The notes: generated by a model not told the origin, from the letters alone. A stretch of DNA of 64,000 nucleotides from Prauserella aidingensis (GCF_024171865.1 NZ_JAMTCN010000009.1:62001-126000); one strand, 5' to 3'. Counted from the stretch's first letter, positions 1 to 9,591 are shown. A program made the numbers and translations.

Positions 1-2054
1 AGCAGCAGCGGGATGGAGGCCAGGTCCACCGGCTTGTCCACGACCCGGCCGCCGTCGTGACGCTCCCGGGTCCAGAAGTCGTAGAACACCTCGCCCGCGG
101 GCAGGTACGCGCTGCGGGTGTCGGCGCCCGGGTCGAGCACGTTCGCGACGAGCAGCGCGTCGCCGAGCATGAAGTCCTCGAAGACCTCGTCGACGGCCGG
201 ATCGTCCTGGAAGGCGCTGACCAGTGGCTCCATGAGCGGCCCGCCGGTCACCGTGGCCCGCGCCGTGAGCGAGTACAGGTACGGCAGCAGCCGGTAGCGC
301 AGCCGGACGGCGTCCCGGACGTAGCGGGTGTGGTCGGGGTACATCCACGGCTCGGTCACCGTGTTGTCGGAGTTGACCGAGTGGATGGAGAAGCGCGGCT
401 GGAAGACGCCGTGCTGCACCCAGCGGACCAGCAGCTCCGGATCCGGCGCGGGCCCGTGGAACCCGCCGATGTCGCAGCCGTGGTGCGGGAAACCGGACAG
501 TCCCATCCCGAGGATCGTGGCGACGTTGTGCCGCAACGACTCCCACGACGTCGAGTTGTCGCCGGCCCAGCTCTGGGCGTAACGCTGGATGCCGGCGTGC
601 CCGGACCGGCACACGATGAACGGCCGCGCGTTCGGAGCCGTCTCCGCGACGGCGTCGCGGCTCACGTGGCACATGAGGTTCGACATGACGCTGCGCAGCC
701 TGCCGATCGTCGCGCCCGCACCCTCGAAGTCCACTCGGGAGTCGGTGTCGACGATGCCGTCGTACTCGCAGTTGTCGTTCCACACCGACGTCGTGCCCTT
801 GCTCAGCACCGCGTCGATGAGCCATCGCCGCCACGCCTCACGCGCGGCGGGTTTGGTGAAGTCGACGAACCGGCCCGGCCCGCCCCACCAGGCGCCGACC
901 GCGGGTCCCTCGCCGTGGACCGCGGCGGCGTCGGCGCTACGGGTGACGAAGACGTCCTCGTCGCGGAACTGCTCGAGTCCGGGGTGGACGTCGAGCACGC
1001 CGGGCTTGACGTTCGGCGACACGGTGATGCCGCGCTCGGCCATCGCGGCGAAGAACCCCTCGGGATCGGGGAACCGGCGCTCGTTCCACGTGAACACGCA
1101 CCGTTTCGGCCCGGCCTCGGTGTCCTGGGTGGTGTATCCCGACGAGAGCTGGAATCCGTCGACGGGGATACCCTCTTCCCGTGCGATGTCGATGAAATCG
1201 GTGATCGCCCTGTCACCGTCGGAGTCCATTTCGGAGTAGTACATCGACGAGGCCAGGTAGCCGAGCGCGTATTTGGGCAGCAGCGGTGGCCTGCCGGTCA
1301 GCATCGTGTAGCGGCGCACCACGTCCCGCATTCCCGGGCCCGCGATGAGGAAGAGGTCGACGTCGCCGCCGTCGGCGCGGTAGCGGCTGTGCGGGGGCCA
1401 GTAATTGCTCCGCTGCCTGCCGAGGTCGAATTCGCAGTCGTAGGTGTTGTGGTAGAAGTAGCCGACCGCTTTCCGGTTCTCGCGGTTCAGCTTGAGATAG
1501 AACGGGATGTGCTTGTACAGCGGATCGGTTTCGCGCGGGTCGTAACCGAGCGCGTCCTTCGGGCTCATCGTGACGAGTTTCTGCGCCTTGTTCAACGGCC
1601 CCGTGGTCTCACCGAAACCGTAGAAGGCGTCGGCGGCGGAGATCTCGCTCGTGTGGCTGCGGCGACCGTTCGCGTCGGCCAGGTAGCCGAGACCGGCGAC
1701 GTCGGAGTGCAACAGCGCGCCCTCGTCGTCGTGGACGCGGATCCGGAACGGGTCCTTCTCGATGTCCACCCGCAGGTTCCCGCCGGTCATGCGGACGCGG
1801 TCGCCCAGGTCGTCGAGCTCGAACGGCGCCGGGGTCACGCAGGTCCGCTCGGTTCCGAAGAACGCGTCGAGCCGATCCGGCCACGCCGTCGTGGTCAGCG
1901 TGTAGGACTCTTCGGCGAAATCGCCGTCGAAACCGGCTCGAATACGCAGAATGCCGTCGGCCACGACGACGAGTCGGATTTCCACACCGTCGGTGTGAAT
2001 CCGGACCCACTCGCCTGCCCGCTGCACTCGCTCGACTCGTGATGTGACACGCAC
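1..2054 (-). CDS. Glycoside hydrolase family 31 protein (3' end beyond the window)
   Basis: About 684 residues are visible and the frame is still open at the left edge. The protein reads as a retaining GH31 alpha-glycosidase (alpha-glucosidase, alpha-xylosidase and relatives). The motif VWNDNCEYDG carries the expected nucleophile Asp near residue 427, and SWAGDNSTSW supplies the acid/base Asp near 499. An N-terminal beta-rich domain (about 1-200) precedes the TIM barrel. The GTG start at 2054 was chosen because AGAAG lies 5 nt before it. No signal peptide is visible, so it probably acts in the cytosol on an imported oligosaccharide. It is followed on the same strand by a mannonate dehydratase and lies in a hexuronate locus, which suggests it trims a uronate-bearing or xylose-bearing glycan. 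The exact substrate cannot be read from the sequence. Confidence 0.88.
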   Translation of the reverse strand, partial: MRVTSRVERVQRAGEWVRIHTDGVEIRLVVVADGILRIRAGFDGDFAEESYTLTTTAWPDRLDAFFGTERTCVTPAPFELDDLGDRVRMTGGNLRVDIEKDPFRIRVHDDEGALLHSDVAGLGYLADANGRRSHTSEISAADAFYGFGETTGPLNKAQKLVTMSPKDALGYDPRETDPLYKHIPFYLKLNRENRKAVGYFYHNTYDCEFDLGRQRSNYWPPHSRYRADGGDVDLFLIAGPGMRDVVRRYTMLTGRPPLLPKYALGYLASSMYYSEMDSDGDRAITDFIDIAREEGIPVDGFQLSSGYTTQDTEAGPKRCVFTWNERRFPDPEGFFAAMAERGITVSPNVKPGVLDVHPGLEQFRDEDVFVTRSADAAAVHGEGPAVGAWWGGPGRFVDFTKPAAREAWRRWLIDAVLSKGTTSVWNDNCEYDGIVDTDSRVDFEGAGATIGRLRSVMSNLMCHVSRDAVAETAPNARPFIVCRSGHAGIQRYAQSWAGDNSTSWESLRHNVATILGMGLSGFPHHGCDIGGFHGPAPDPELLVRWVQHGVFQPRFSIHSVNSDNTVTEPWMYPDHTRYVRDAVRLRYRLLPYLYSLTARATVTGGPLMEPLVSAFQDDPAVDEVFEDFMLGDALLVANVLDPGADTRSAYLPAGEVFYDFWTRERHDGGRVVDKPVDLASIPLL

Positions 2055-2155
2055 GGGAACTTCTCTCGATCCGACGAATTGCTGACTGTCACCGGCGGCG
2101 GGTCGTTCCCGGGGAAACGGCCACGTCCCTGCCGGGCCCACCGGCCCTGACGTGT

Positions 2156-3403
2156 TCACCAATCATGAACGGTTCCGTCCCGCAACCGGTTCACCGGCAG
2201 GTACGCCCGCTCGTACGGGTACCGCGCGGCCAGTTCCTCGTCGACGTGGATGCCGAGACCGGGTTCCTCGCTCGGACGCAGACCGCCGTGGGCGAACTCG
2301 TACGTCGGGCCGAACACGTCGTGGGTCTCCCGGCTGTGGACCATGTACTCCTGGATGCCGAAGTTGTGCAGTGCCAGGCCGAGGTGCACCGCGGCGGCGA
2401 GCCCGACCGGCGAGACGTCCGTCGGACCGTGCATGCCGGACTTGATCTGGTACATGGCCGCGTAGTCCATGATCCGCCGCACGCTCGTGATGCCACCCGC
2501 GTGCGTGATCGGCGAGCGCACGTAGTCGATGAGCTGTTCGCGGATCAGGTGCTGGTAGTCCCAGATCGAGTTGAACACCTCGCCGATCGCCAGCGGAGTG
2601 GTCGTGTGGTGACGCACCCACCGCAGCGCTTCCTGGTTCTCGGCGGGCGTGACGTCCTCGAGCCAGAACAGGTCGTAGGGCTCCAGCGACGTGCCCAGCT
2701 TGGCCGCCTGGATCGGCGTCAGCCGGTGGTGCGCGTCGTGCAGCAGGGCGATGTCCTCGCCGAACTCGCCGCGGACCGCCTCGAACACCGACGGCACGTG
2801 CCGCAGATAGGCGCGCGTGTCCCACGTTTCCTCGGCGGGCAGCGCCGCACGGCGGGCGGGTTCGTAGTCGTAGCGGTCGTCGCTGTCGCCGCCGCCGACC
2901 GACGCCGCCGCGCTGGAGGCCACGCCGTACACCGAGTCCAGCCCCGGCACGCCGGTCTGGATGCGGATGGCGCGGAACCCCTCGTCGAGGTGTTTGCGGA
3001 CCGAGTCGAACAGCTCCGGGATGTCCTTGCCGCTGGCGTGGCCGTAGACCAGGCACCGCTCCCTGCTCGCACCGCCGAGCAGCTGGTACAGCGGCAGTCC
3101 GGCGACCTTGGCCTTGATGTCCCACAGCGCGGTGTCCACGGCGGCGATCGCCGCCATCGTCACCGGACCGCGCCGCCAGTACGCGCCCCGGTACAGGTAC
3201 TGCCAGGTGTCCTCGATCGCGTGCGCGTCGCGGCCGCTCAGCAGCGGCACGACGTGGTCGGTGAGGTAGCTCGCCACGGCCAGCTCCCGCCCGTTCAGCG
3301 TGCCGTCGCCGTAGCCGACCACTCCGTCATCCGTGGTGATCTTCAGCGTGACGAAGTTGCGTCCGGGGCTGGTGACGATGACGTCCGCGCGCTCGATGAG
3401 CAC
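2156..3403 (-). CDS. manD: D-mannonate dehydratase, enolase superfamily (ManD/RspA type)
   Basis: Dehydrates D-mannonate to 2-keto-3-deoxy-D-gluconate, the step after fructuronate reduction in hexuronate breakdown. The 415-residue protein has the three Mg ligands of ManD enzymes: Asp223 (in HDAHH), Glu249 (in WLEDV) and Glu275 (in IGEVF). Their spacing of 26 and 26 residues is that of the characterised ManD (210, 236, 262), and His225 matches its catalytic His212. The GTG at 3403 is preceded by AGGAGG with a 4-nt gap, so the 18 codons open upstream are not used. It diverges from the LacI-type regulator across a gap holding a candidate operator. Some ManD-like proteins have weak activity, but neighbouring isomerase and reductase genes support the mannonate role. 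Confidence 0.9.
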   Translation of the reverse strand: MLIERADVIVTSPGRNFVTLKITTDDGVVGYGDGTLNGRELAVASYLTDHVVPLLSGRDAHAIEDTWQYLYRGAYWRRGPVTMAAIAAVDTALWDIKAKVAGLPLYQLLGGASRERCLVYGHASGKDIPELFDSVRKHLDEGFRAIRIQTGVPGLDSVYGVASSAAASVGGGDSDDRYDYEPARRAALPAEETWDTRAYLRHVPSVFEAVRGEFGEDIALLHDAHHRLTPIQAAKLGTSLEPYDLFWLEDVTPAENQEALRWVRHHTTTPLAIGEVFNSIWDYQHLIREQLIDYVRSPITHAGGITSVRRIMDYAAMYQIKSGMHGPTDVSPVGLAAAVHLGLALHNFGIQEYMVHSRETHDVFGPTYEFAHGGLRPSEEPGLGIHVDEELAARYPYERAYLPVNRLRDGTVHDW

Positions 3404-3519
3404 TGGTCCTCCTTGACTGCACACGACGAGTGGTCGCCGGGCCGGCCGTGCGCACACGGCCGGTGGGCGTGGCCGGGGGCTCGCGATCGGTTCAACGTAA
3501 GAGCCGCCCCGTAGACTGA

Positions 3520-3541
3520 CAATCAGTTGCCATTTGTTGCC
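3520..3541. promoter_or_regulatory. Candidate operator between manD and the LacI-family regulator
   Basis: The core CAATCAGTTGC (3520-3530) differs at one base from CAACCAGTTGC (4623-4633) before uxaC. Both are followed or preceded by a second GTTGYC element 10 bp away (3526-3531 and 3536-3541 here). It lies just upstream of the regulator start and in the divergent promoter gap. Binding by the LacI-family protein is inferred. Confidence 0.5.
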
Positions 3542-3572
3542 ACAGGCACGACCCGTCGCGGAGGTATCGGTA

Positions 3573-4577
3573 GTGGGCGAACCCAGGCCGACGATCTACG
3601 ACGTGGCCCGGCACTGCGGGGTCGCGGCGTCGACCGTGTCCCGCACGTTCTCCCACCCGAGCCGGGTCAACCCCGCGACCCGCGAGAAGGTCCGCGCCGC
3701 CGCGGACGAGATCGGCTACGTGCCGCGGCCGCTCGCCCGCGCGGAGGCGCCCGGCCGGGCACGCACGATGACGCTGGTCGTCACCGACATCGCCAATCCG
3801 TACTACGCGCCGCTGATCAAGGCCGCCCAGGCGCAGGCGCTGACCGCGGACTACACGCTCGCGCTCACCGACAGCGACGAGTCGCCGCGGGTCGAGGTCA
3901 GCAACCTGCGGCAACTGCTGGCGACCACGAGCGGGGCGATCCTGGCCACCTCGCGGTTGTCCGACGACGTCATCCGCCAGCTCGCCCAGCACCGCCCCCT
4001 GGCCATCGTCAACCGGGAGATCGACGGCATCCCGAGCCTGGTCGTCGACACCGCGGGCGGGATGCGCAAGGCGGTGCGCCACCTGGCGGCCATCGGCCAT
4101 CGCCGCATCGCGTACCTGTCCGGCCCGCGCAACTCGTGGATCAACGGCGCGCGCTGGCAGGCCGTGCGCGAGGAGTCGGCCGCACTCGACCTCGACGCGA
4201 CGTTCCTCGGGCCGCACCCGCCGACCCGGCAGGGCGGCCACGAGGCGGCCGACGCGCTGATGTTGCAGCGCACCACCGCGGCGATCGCCTACAACGACCT
4301 CATCGCGATCGGCACCCTGCAACGACTCCAGGCGGCAGGGGTGAACGTGCCCGCGGACTTCAGCCTCATCGGGTGCGACGACATCTTCGGCGTCGACCTC
4401 ACCGTGCCCGCGCTGACAACGATCTCGGGGCCGACCGAACGGCTCGGCAGGGCCGCCGTCGACGTGCTGCACACGCAGCTCGTCCACCACACGACACCGG
4501 AGTCGGCGCTGTTCGACGCCCACCTCGTGACCCGGGGCTCCACGGCTCCGCCACCCACCGGCGACCCCACCCGGTGA
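3573..4577 (+). CDS. LacI-family transcriptional regulator of the hexuronate locus
   Basis: A 334-residue LacI/GalR regulator. The N-terminal helix-turn-helix is clear ([20 protein letters not shown], about residues 6-25), followed by a hinge and a periplasmic-binding-protein-like effector domain; the IGCDDIFG segment near residue 268 is typical. GTG at 3573 was chosen because GGAGG lies 8 nt upstream and it starts directly before the DNA-binding domain; upstream TTG codons would add unconserved residues. It is divergent from manD and precedes uxaC in the same orientation. Its likely effector is a hexuronate or pathway intermediate such as fructuronate or 2-keto-3-deoxygluconate; that is inference. 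Confidence 0.9.
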   Translation: MGEPRPTIYDVARHCGVAASTVSRTFSHPSRVNPATREKVRAAADEIGYVPRPLARAEAPGRARTMTLVVTDIANPYYAPLIKAAQAQALTADYTLALTDSDESPRVEVSNLRQLLATTSGAILATSRLSDDVIRQLAQHRPLAIVNREIDGIPSLVVDTAGGMRKAVRHLAAIGHRRIAYLSGPRNSWINGARWQAVREESAALDLDATFLGPHPPTRQGGHEAADALMLQRTTAAIAYNDLIAIGTLQRLQAAGVNVPADFSLIGCDDIFGVDLTVPALTTISGPTERLGRAAVDVLHTQLVHHTTPESALFDAHLVTRGSTAPPPTGDPTR

Positions 4578-4610
4578 CATCCGGCCCCGGTCGGTGACGG
4601 ACGCGTGGAT

Positions 4611-4633
4611 GACAACTGACGGCAACCAGTTGC
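4611..4633. promoter_or_regulatory. Candidate operator upstream of uxaC
   Basis: GCAACCAGTTGC (4622-4633) has perfect 5-bp inverted arms GCAAC/GTTGC. A further GACAAC at 4611-4616 gives, on the minus strand, GTTG(C/T)C units 10 bp apart, the same arrangement seen at 3526-3541. The site ends 31 bp before the uxaC start, a position suited to repression by the adjacent LacI-family protein. Confidence 0.5.
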
Positions 4634-4664
4634 ACTCACTGCGCACGGCGGCGAGGCTGCCCGC

Positions 4665-6188
4665 ATGCACGGCGGCACGGCAGACACACCCGACTCCTCG
4701 TCCGCAGCCCGGCCCGTCCGGGAGACCAGGAACCTGGGCTCGGCGAACGCGCCACGCGACGTCCCGCGCGGCGGGCGGGCTCCGCTGACTCCACACCCGG
4801 ACCGGCTGTTGCCACCGGAGCCCGTGCAGCGCGGCATCGCGCGGCGGCTGTACGAAAGCGTCCGCGACCTGCCGGTGATCAGCCCGCACGGCCACGTCGA
4901 GGCCCGGCTGCTCGCCGACGACGAGCCGTTCACCGACCCGGCGTCGCTGTTGGTCACCCCGGACCACTACGTGACCCGCCTGCTGCACGCCCACGGCCTG
5001 ACCATGAACGAGCTCGGCGCGCGTGACGGCGACGGGGCCGAGCAGGCGACGCCCAGCGAGGTGTGGCGCGCCTTCTGCGAACACTGGCACCTGTTCCTCG
5101 GCACGGCGTCGCGGCAGTGGATCGAGGCCGAGCTCCACGACGTCCTCGGCGTGACGGTGCAGCCCTCCGCCGACACCGCCGACGAGCTCTTCGACGAACT
5201 CACCGAGCGGCTGCGCCTGCCCGAGTTCCGGCCGCGGGCGCTGTACGCGGCGTTCGGGATCGAGGCGCTGGCCACCACCGACGACCCGGCCGACGATCTG
5301 GCCCACCACCGCGCGCTCGCCGAGGACCCGTCGTGGCCGGGCCGCGTCGTGCCCACGTTCCGCCCGGACCGCTACCTGGATGCGACCGCACCCGGCTGGC
5401 CCGCGGCGTTGGACGCACTCGCGGAGGCGAGCGGGATCGACACCGGCGACTACACCGGCCTCGTGCGGGCGCTGGAGAACCGCCGGGAGTACTTCCGCGC
5501 CCACGGCGCCACGGCGACCGACCACAGCGCTCCCGACGCCCGCACGGCGTTCCTCGACGGCGACGAGGCGCAGCGGCTGTTCCAGCGGGTCCGCGCCGGA
5601 ACGGGCAGCCATGACGACGCGCGGTTGCTGTCGCAGCAGCTGCTCGGCGAGATGGCGCGCATGTCCAGTGAGGACGGCATGGTCATGGCGTTGCACACCG
5701 GCGTCCAGCGCGGCCACCACCCGGAGACGTTGCGCCGCTTCGGCCCCGACACCGGTCACGACATCCCGTTGCAGGCCGAGTTCACGCGGGCGCTGCAGCC
5801 GATGCTGGAACGGTTCGGCACCAACCCGCGGTTCCAGACGGTCGTGTTCACCCTCGACGAGACCGTGTTCTCCCGCGAGCTCGCACCGCTGGCCGGGTTC
5901 TACCCGTCGGTGTACCTCGGGGCGCCGTGGTGGTTCCTCGACGCGCCCCGCGCGATGCACCGGTTCCGCGACGCGGTCACCGAGACGGCCGGTTTCTACC
6001 GCAACGCCGGGTTCATCGACGACACCCGCGGGTTCTGCTCCATCCCGGCACGCCACGACACGGCCCGCCGGGTCGATGCGGCCCACCTGTCCGGTCTGGT
6101 CGCCGAGCATCTGATCGGCGAGGACGACGCCGCACAGGTGATTCACGACCTGCACGACCGTCAGCCCCGCGCGGCGTTCCGACTCTGA
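4665..6188 (+). CDS. uxaC: Glucuronate (uronate) isomerase
   Basis: Converts D-glucuronate to D-fructuronate (and galacturonate to tagaturonate), the first step of hexuronate catabolism. The 507-residue protein belongs to the UxaC branch of the amidohydrolase superfamily. The metal-binding HxH is visible at His75/His77 in SPHGHVEARLL, and the C-terminal part with the RHDTARR segment is family-like. It is 30-40 residues longer than usual because of a low-complexity N-terminal extension (about residues 1-40). The ATG at 4665 is the only ordinary start before the conserved core. Its stop overlaps the start of the next gene (TGATG), so both are surely cotranscribed. Confidence 0.9.
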   Translation: MHGGTADTPDSSSAARPVRETRNLGSANAPRDVPRGGRAPLTPHPDRLLPPEPVQRGIARRLYESVRDLPVISPHGHVEARLLADDEPFTDPASLLVTPDHYVTRLLHAHGLTMNELGARDGDGAEQATPSEVWRAFCEHWHLFLGTASRQWIEAELHDVLGVTVQPSADTADELFDELTERLRLPEFRPRALYAAFGIEALATTDDPADDLAHHRALAEDPSWPGRVVPTFRPDRYLDATAPGWPAALDALAEASGIDTGDYTGLVRALENRREYFRAHGATATDHSAPDARTAFLDGDEAQRLFQRVRAGTGSHDDARLLSQQLLGEMARMSSEDGMVMALHTGVQRGHHPETLRRFGPDTGHDIPLQAEFTRALQPMLERFGTNPRFQTVVFTLDETVFSRELAPLAGFYPSVYLGAPWWFLDAPRAMHRFRDAVTETAGFYRNAGFIDDTRGFCSIPARHDTARRVDAAHLSGLVAEHLIGEDDAAQVIHDLHDRQPRAAFRL

Positions 6189-7492
6189 TGCCGACTCCGC
6201 CGACTCCCCCGCCGCGGCTCGCGCGCGCCTCCGCCGGGGCGCGCCCACCGGCCCCGGTCCGCGCCGTCCACCTCGGACTCGGCGCGTTCCATCGGGCGCA
6301 CCAGGCCGTGTACACGATGGCCGACCCGGACTGGGGCATCGCGGCGTACACGTTCCGCAACGCCGACCTGCCGCGCACGCTCGCCGAGCAGGACGGGCTG
6401 TACACGTTGCAGGTACGCGGCAACGGGCAGCCGCAGGCGCAGATCGTCGACTCGATCAGCCGCGCCCACCCGGGCGGCGACACCGAGCGGTGGCTCGCCG
6501 ACCTGGCCTGCCCCGACGTCGCACTGCTGACGCTGACGATCACCGAGGCGGGCTACCGCACCGCCGGTGACGGGAGTGCGATCGACCGGGTGGTCGCGGG
6601 ACTGCGCGGACGTCACCGCGCGGGCGGCGCCCCGATCGCGCTCGTGCCCTGCGACAACCTGCCGGGCAACGGCGACGTGCTGCGGGCCGCGGTGCGCAGC
6701 GCCGCCGGGGACGAGGACTCGGCGTTCCGCTCGTGGCTCGAGGAGCACGTGTCGTGCGTCGACACCGTCGTCGACCGCATCACCCCGGTCGCAGGCGAGG
6801 ACGACGTCGCCACGGCGGCGCGGCTGACCGGGTTCGACGACCACGCCCCTGTGGTGACCGAGCCGTTCAGCGAGTGGCTGCTGGCCGGGCAGTTCCCGCT
6901 CGGCAGGCCCACGTGGGAGAACGCGGGCGCCCGGTTCGTCGACGACCTGGCCGCGTACGAGCAGCGGAAACTGTGGTTTCTCAACGGCGCGCACACGTTG
7001 CTGGCCTACACCGGCCCTGCGCTGGGCTGCGCGACGGTCGACGAGGCCGTGCGGCATCCCGTGCCGGCGGCGCTGGTCGAGTCGTGGTGGGACACCGCGG
7101 CGCGGCACGCGTCGCTGCCGGCCGAGGATCTGGCCGACTACCGGGAACGGCTGTTGCGGCGGTTCTCGTCCCGCGGCATCCGGCACCAGCTGCTGCACAT
7201 CGCCGTGGGCGGTTCGGAGAAGATCCCCGCCCGGATCCTGCCGGTGCTGCGGGCCGAACGGGCTGCGGGACAGTTGCCCGAACCCGCGGTCGCGGCACTG
7301 GCCGGGTGGCTGATCCACCTGCGGGACAGGGACGTCGTCGACCCGCGCGCCGACGAGCTCGTCGCCCTCGCCCTCGACGCCGACGGTGCCCGACGGGTGG
7401 TGGCCGCGCTGGACGCCGACCTCGCCGAGGATCGCGAACTGATCACCGCCGTCGACGACTACGTCGGCCGTCTCCGCCGATCGAACCCCTGA
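6188..7492 (+). CDS. uxuB: Mannitol dehydrogenase-family oxidoreductase, probable fructuronate reductase
   Basis: NAD(P)-dependent reductase expected to turn D-fructuronate into D-mannonate, the substrate of ManD. The 434-residue protein has the N-terminal nucleotide-binding GLGAFHRAH motif and the catalytic polyol-dehydrogenase signature KLWFLNGAH, with Lys261, Asn266 and His269 in the K-x4-N-x2-H spacing of the long-chain family. ATG at 6188 overlaps the uxaC stop by one base, which fixes the start. Mannitol or arabinitol dehydrogenase activity is the main alternative; the order uxaC-uxuB with manD nearby favours fructuronate. Kinase and aldolase genes for ketodeoxygluconate are not in the window. 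Confidence 0.85.
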   Translation: MPTPPTPPPRLARASAGARPPAPVRAVHLGLGAFHRAHQAVYTMADPDWGIAAYTFRNADLPRTLAEQDGLYTLQVRGNGQPQAQIVDSISRAHPGGDTERWLADLACPDVALLTLTITEAGYRTAGDGSAIDRVVAGLRGRHRAGGAPIALVPCDNLPGNGDVLRAAVRSAAGDEDSAFRSWLEEHVSCVDTVVDRITPVAGEDDVATAARLTGFDDHAPVVTEPFSEWLLAGQFPLGRPTWENAGARFVDDLAAYEQRKLWFLNGAHTLLAYTGPALGCATVDEAVRHPVPAALVESWWDTAARHASLPAEDLADYRERLLRRFSSRGIRHQLLHIAVGGSEKIPARILPVLRAERAAGQLPEPAVAALAGWLIHLRDRDVVDPRADELVALALDADGARRVVAALDADLAEDRELITAVDDYVGRLRRSNP

Positions 7493-7537
7493 GGCGCATC
7501 CGCCGACGGGACACGCGCCGATCGAAACCGCTGAGGC
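7475..7537. repeat. Imperfect 21/22-bp direct repeat at the 3' end of uxuB
   Basis: The last codons and stop of uxuB (7475-7495) are repeated at 7516-7537 with one insertion and one substitution. The two copies start 41 bp apart and lie in the convergent gap before the LURP-one-like gene. It looks like a small local duplication; no function is evident. Confidence 0.6.
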
Positions 7538-7591
7538 CGAGCCGAACATCAAGGCGGACCGGGGTGCGTGACGCCGGCCCGCGCCACGTCG

Positions 7592-8188
7592 TCAGCGCGA
7601 CTGGAGCGCGTCCAGCGCGACGGCCATGCTCGCGGCCACCCGGAAGTCGATGCGGGGGTCGGGCACGCTGATCGTGTACTTGTCGCGGATCGCGATGCCC
7701 TTCTGACTGGTCATCACGGGCTGCCCGGTCTCGTTGTCGGTGAAGTCGAAGTGGAACAGGAACGGCACCCAGACGTCGCCGAGGTACGGGATCATCGTCC
7801 AGATCCGGCGGAGGATGGCGATGAACTTGCTGCGTTCCTGGCCCTTCGCGGAGTATCCCGGCCCGTACAGCTGCCACGTCGACCGCAGCAGGCTCTTGCC
7901 GAACTCCTTGCTGAACCCGCCGAGTGCCTGGCCGTGTTCGTCGTACACGTCGTGTTCGGCGTGCACGTCGAGCTTCTGCCTGGCCTTGAACGAGAACACC
8001 TGACGGGTACGCGTCTCGTCCGAGTAGAAGATGATCTCCTCGCGCAGCTTCATCCGTTTCTGCTGCGCGAACGCGATCAGCTCCCCTTCGTCACCGTCCG
8101 GGCCGACGCCGCGGATCTCGTAGCGATTGACCATCATCGTGATCCGCTGGCGGACGAAGAACGTCGGCATGTGCATGGGTGCAGTCAC
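7592..8188 (-). CDS. LURP-one-related (scramblase-like barrel) family protein
   Basis: A soluble protein of about 198 residues with the LURP-one/Tubby-like barrel pattern: an RQRITMMVNRYEIRG start, a YDEHG turn, an FSKEFGKSLLRSTW middle and a late FDFTDNETGQPV hairpin. Actinobacterial members have no assigned role. GTG at 8188 or ATG at 8176 are both possible starts; neither has a strong Shine-Dalgarno sequence, so the mRNA may be leaderless. It is transcribed convergently to the hexuronate operon and followed upstream by a decaying region. Confidence 0.7.
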   Translation of the reverse strand: MTAPMHMPTFFVRQRITMMVNRYEIRGVGPDGDEGELIAFAQQKRMKLREEIIFYSDETRTRQVFSFKARQKLDVHAEHDVYDEHGQALGGFSKEFGKSLLRSTWQLYGPGYSAKGQERSKFIAILRRIWTMIPYLGDVWVPFLFHFDFTDNETGQPVMTSQKGIAIRDKYTISVPDPRIDFRVAASMAVALDALQSR

Positions 8189-8299
8189 GCGGCGAGTATG
8201 GCACGCCCGCCGCATCGGAGGCCGGTTCGCCGAATGCGCATGTCCGAGCAAAACCGGCCGCACCGTCGCGGCAATCGACGCCGCGCAGGTCGTCAGCGG

Positions 8300-8365
8300 A
8301 CTGGGAGCCTCTCCGGCGGGCAGTGGCAACGGCTCGGCATTTACCGCGACGCCGCCGAGGTGTGA
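8300..8365 (+). pseudogene. Tiny remnant of an ABC transporter ATPase
   Basis: Twenty-odd codons read TGSLSGGQWQRLGIYRDA before a stop. LSGGQWQRL is the ABC signature motif, but the residues that should follow (an ARAL-like helix before YRDA) are missing, as is everything else of an ATPase. It overlaps, on the other strand, the last codons of the MFS transporter, whose variable tail probably reads through it. Short length makes this a tentative call. Confidence 0.4.
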
Positions 8366-9591
8366 ACTGCCTGCCGGACCGAAGCGGCCTTCCGGACCGC
8401 TCCGGACAGCACCGGAACCAGGGCAAGCGCGACATAGGCGAGAGTCATGGCGAGTATGACGGCCTTGACGCTCACGCCCGCCAAGACCGCGCCCCCAGCG
8501 GCACTGCCCAGCGGGAAGCCCAGCGACGTAACCGCGGTGCGCGCGCCCATCACCTGCCCACGTAGGTCTTCCGGGACCAGCCGCTGGACGAGGGACCGTT
8601 CGACGACGAAGTAGGGACCCCACAGGAACGCCGCCACGCCGACGAGCGCAATGGCGACCGCCACGTTGTCGGTGAGCGCCAACAGGCCGAAGAAGGGCGC
8701 ACCGCTGCCAACAGCCAGCGCGATCTTGACGGCCGGACGGCGAGTGCGCAACAACGCTGGGCCGACTACGACGCCGAGCAGCGCACCACAACCGGCCACA
8801 CCCACGAGCAGTCCGTACGCGCCTGAACCGGCCTGAAGTCCGTCACGGCTGAAGACCGGGTAGAAGACCTCGATCATGCCGCTGAGGAAGAGGAACACGA
8901 GGGTTGTGAGAGTGAGCGTAAGGACGGCCGGGAGACGGAACAGCGCGCCGGCGCCCAGCCACTTCTTGAGGAAGCCGGCGGGCTGCTCGGCCGACGTCTT
9001 CCCGAGGCGCGGGAGCCCGAAGCAGATCAGACTCATCAGACCGAACGACAGCGCGTCAACGATCAACGCCGGTGACGCACCCGCCCAGGCAACGATCAAG
9101 CCGGACACCGGCGGCCCGACGATGTAGGCCAGCTCCCAGTTGGCACCCAGCAGGGCGTTCGCGGATTCCAGATCGGCGTCGTCGACCAGACGCGGCACGA
9201 GCGCGCCCTCGGCGACTTCGGTCACCGCCGACAGCGTGGCACAGAAGGCCGCGATCACGCAGATGACCGGCACGCTCAGCAGCTCAACGGCCGCCAGCAG
9301 GGGCAGCAGAGCCACCAGGGCGCCTCGCAAGGCGTTGTCCCAACCGAGCAGCAGTCGCGGCTGGAACCGGTCCAGCAGCTGTCCGGCCACCGGCGCGCTG
9401 AAGATCCGCGGGAGTCCGAAGCACAGCAGGACGACGCCGAGCTGCGCCGGGCCGGCGACGGTGAGCACGAGCCAGGACAGGGCAACGGTTGTGAACGCGT
9501 CGCCGGCCCGCGAGATCAGCATGCCCAGCCAGAACCGGCGGAACACCGGGTTCCGGCGGACGATCGCCAGATCGTGGATCACTTTGCGCAC
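8341..9591 (-). CDS. MFS transporter, probable drug/small-molecule exporter
   Basis: A 416-residue major facilitator protein with about 12 hydrophobic segments. The loop-2 region RIFSAPVAGQLLDRFQPRLLL and the ERSLVQRLVPEDLRGQVMG segment are typical of the enterobactin-exporter-like or macrolide-exporter-like (DHA3) branch. GTG at 9591 is preceded by AGGAGGG at a 6-nt gap. A palindrome resembling a TetR operator (9644-9656) lies about 55 bp upstream. The C-terminal tail is hydrophilic and overlaps an antisense gene remnant, so the original stop may have been earlier. The substrate is unknown. Confidence 0.85.
   Translation of the reverse strand: MRKVIHDLAIVRRNPVFRRFWLGMLISRAGDAFTTVALSWLVLTVAGPAQLGVVLLCFGLPRIFSAPVAGQLLDRFQPRLLLGWDNALRGALVALLPLLAAVELLSVPVICVIAAFCATLSAVTEVAEGALVPRLVDDADLESANALLGANWELAYIVGPPVSGLIVAWAGASPALIVDALSFGLMSLICFGLPRLGKTSAEQPAGFLKKWLGAGALFRLPAVLTLTLTTLVFLFLSGMIEVFYPVFSRDGLQAGSGAYGLLVGVAGCGALLGVVVGPALLRTRRPAVKIALAVGSGAPFFGLLALTDNVAVAIALVGVAAFLWGPYFVVERSLVQRLVPEDLRGQVMGARTAVTSLGFPLGSAAGGAVLAGVSVKAVILAMTLAYVALALVPVLSGAVRKAASVRQAVHTSAASR

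Noticed and set aside
57-2042. Long open frame on the plus strand antisense to the GH31 gene
   Set aside because: It is a shadow produced by high GC; the minus strand gives a full GH31 sequence with catalytic motifs.
3492-6248. A 918-codon minus-strand open frame across the regulator and uxaC
   Set aside because: Composition is Arg/Val/Gly-rich without domains, while the plus strand carries two clear genes.
7592-8791. A 399-codon version of the LURP-one-like gene
   Set aside because: The first 200 codons lie antisense to nothing conserved, overlap the MFS gene and show no homology; the family begins near 8188.
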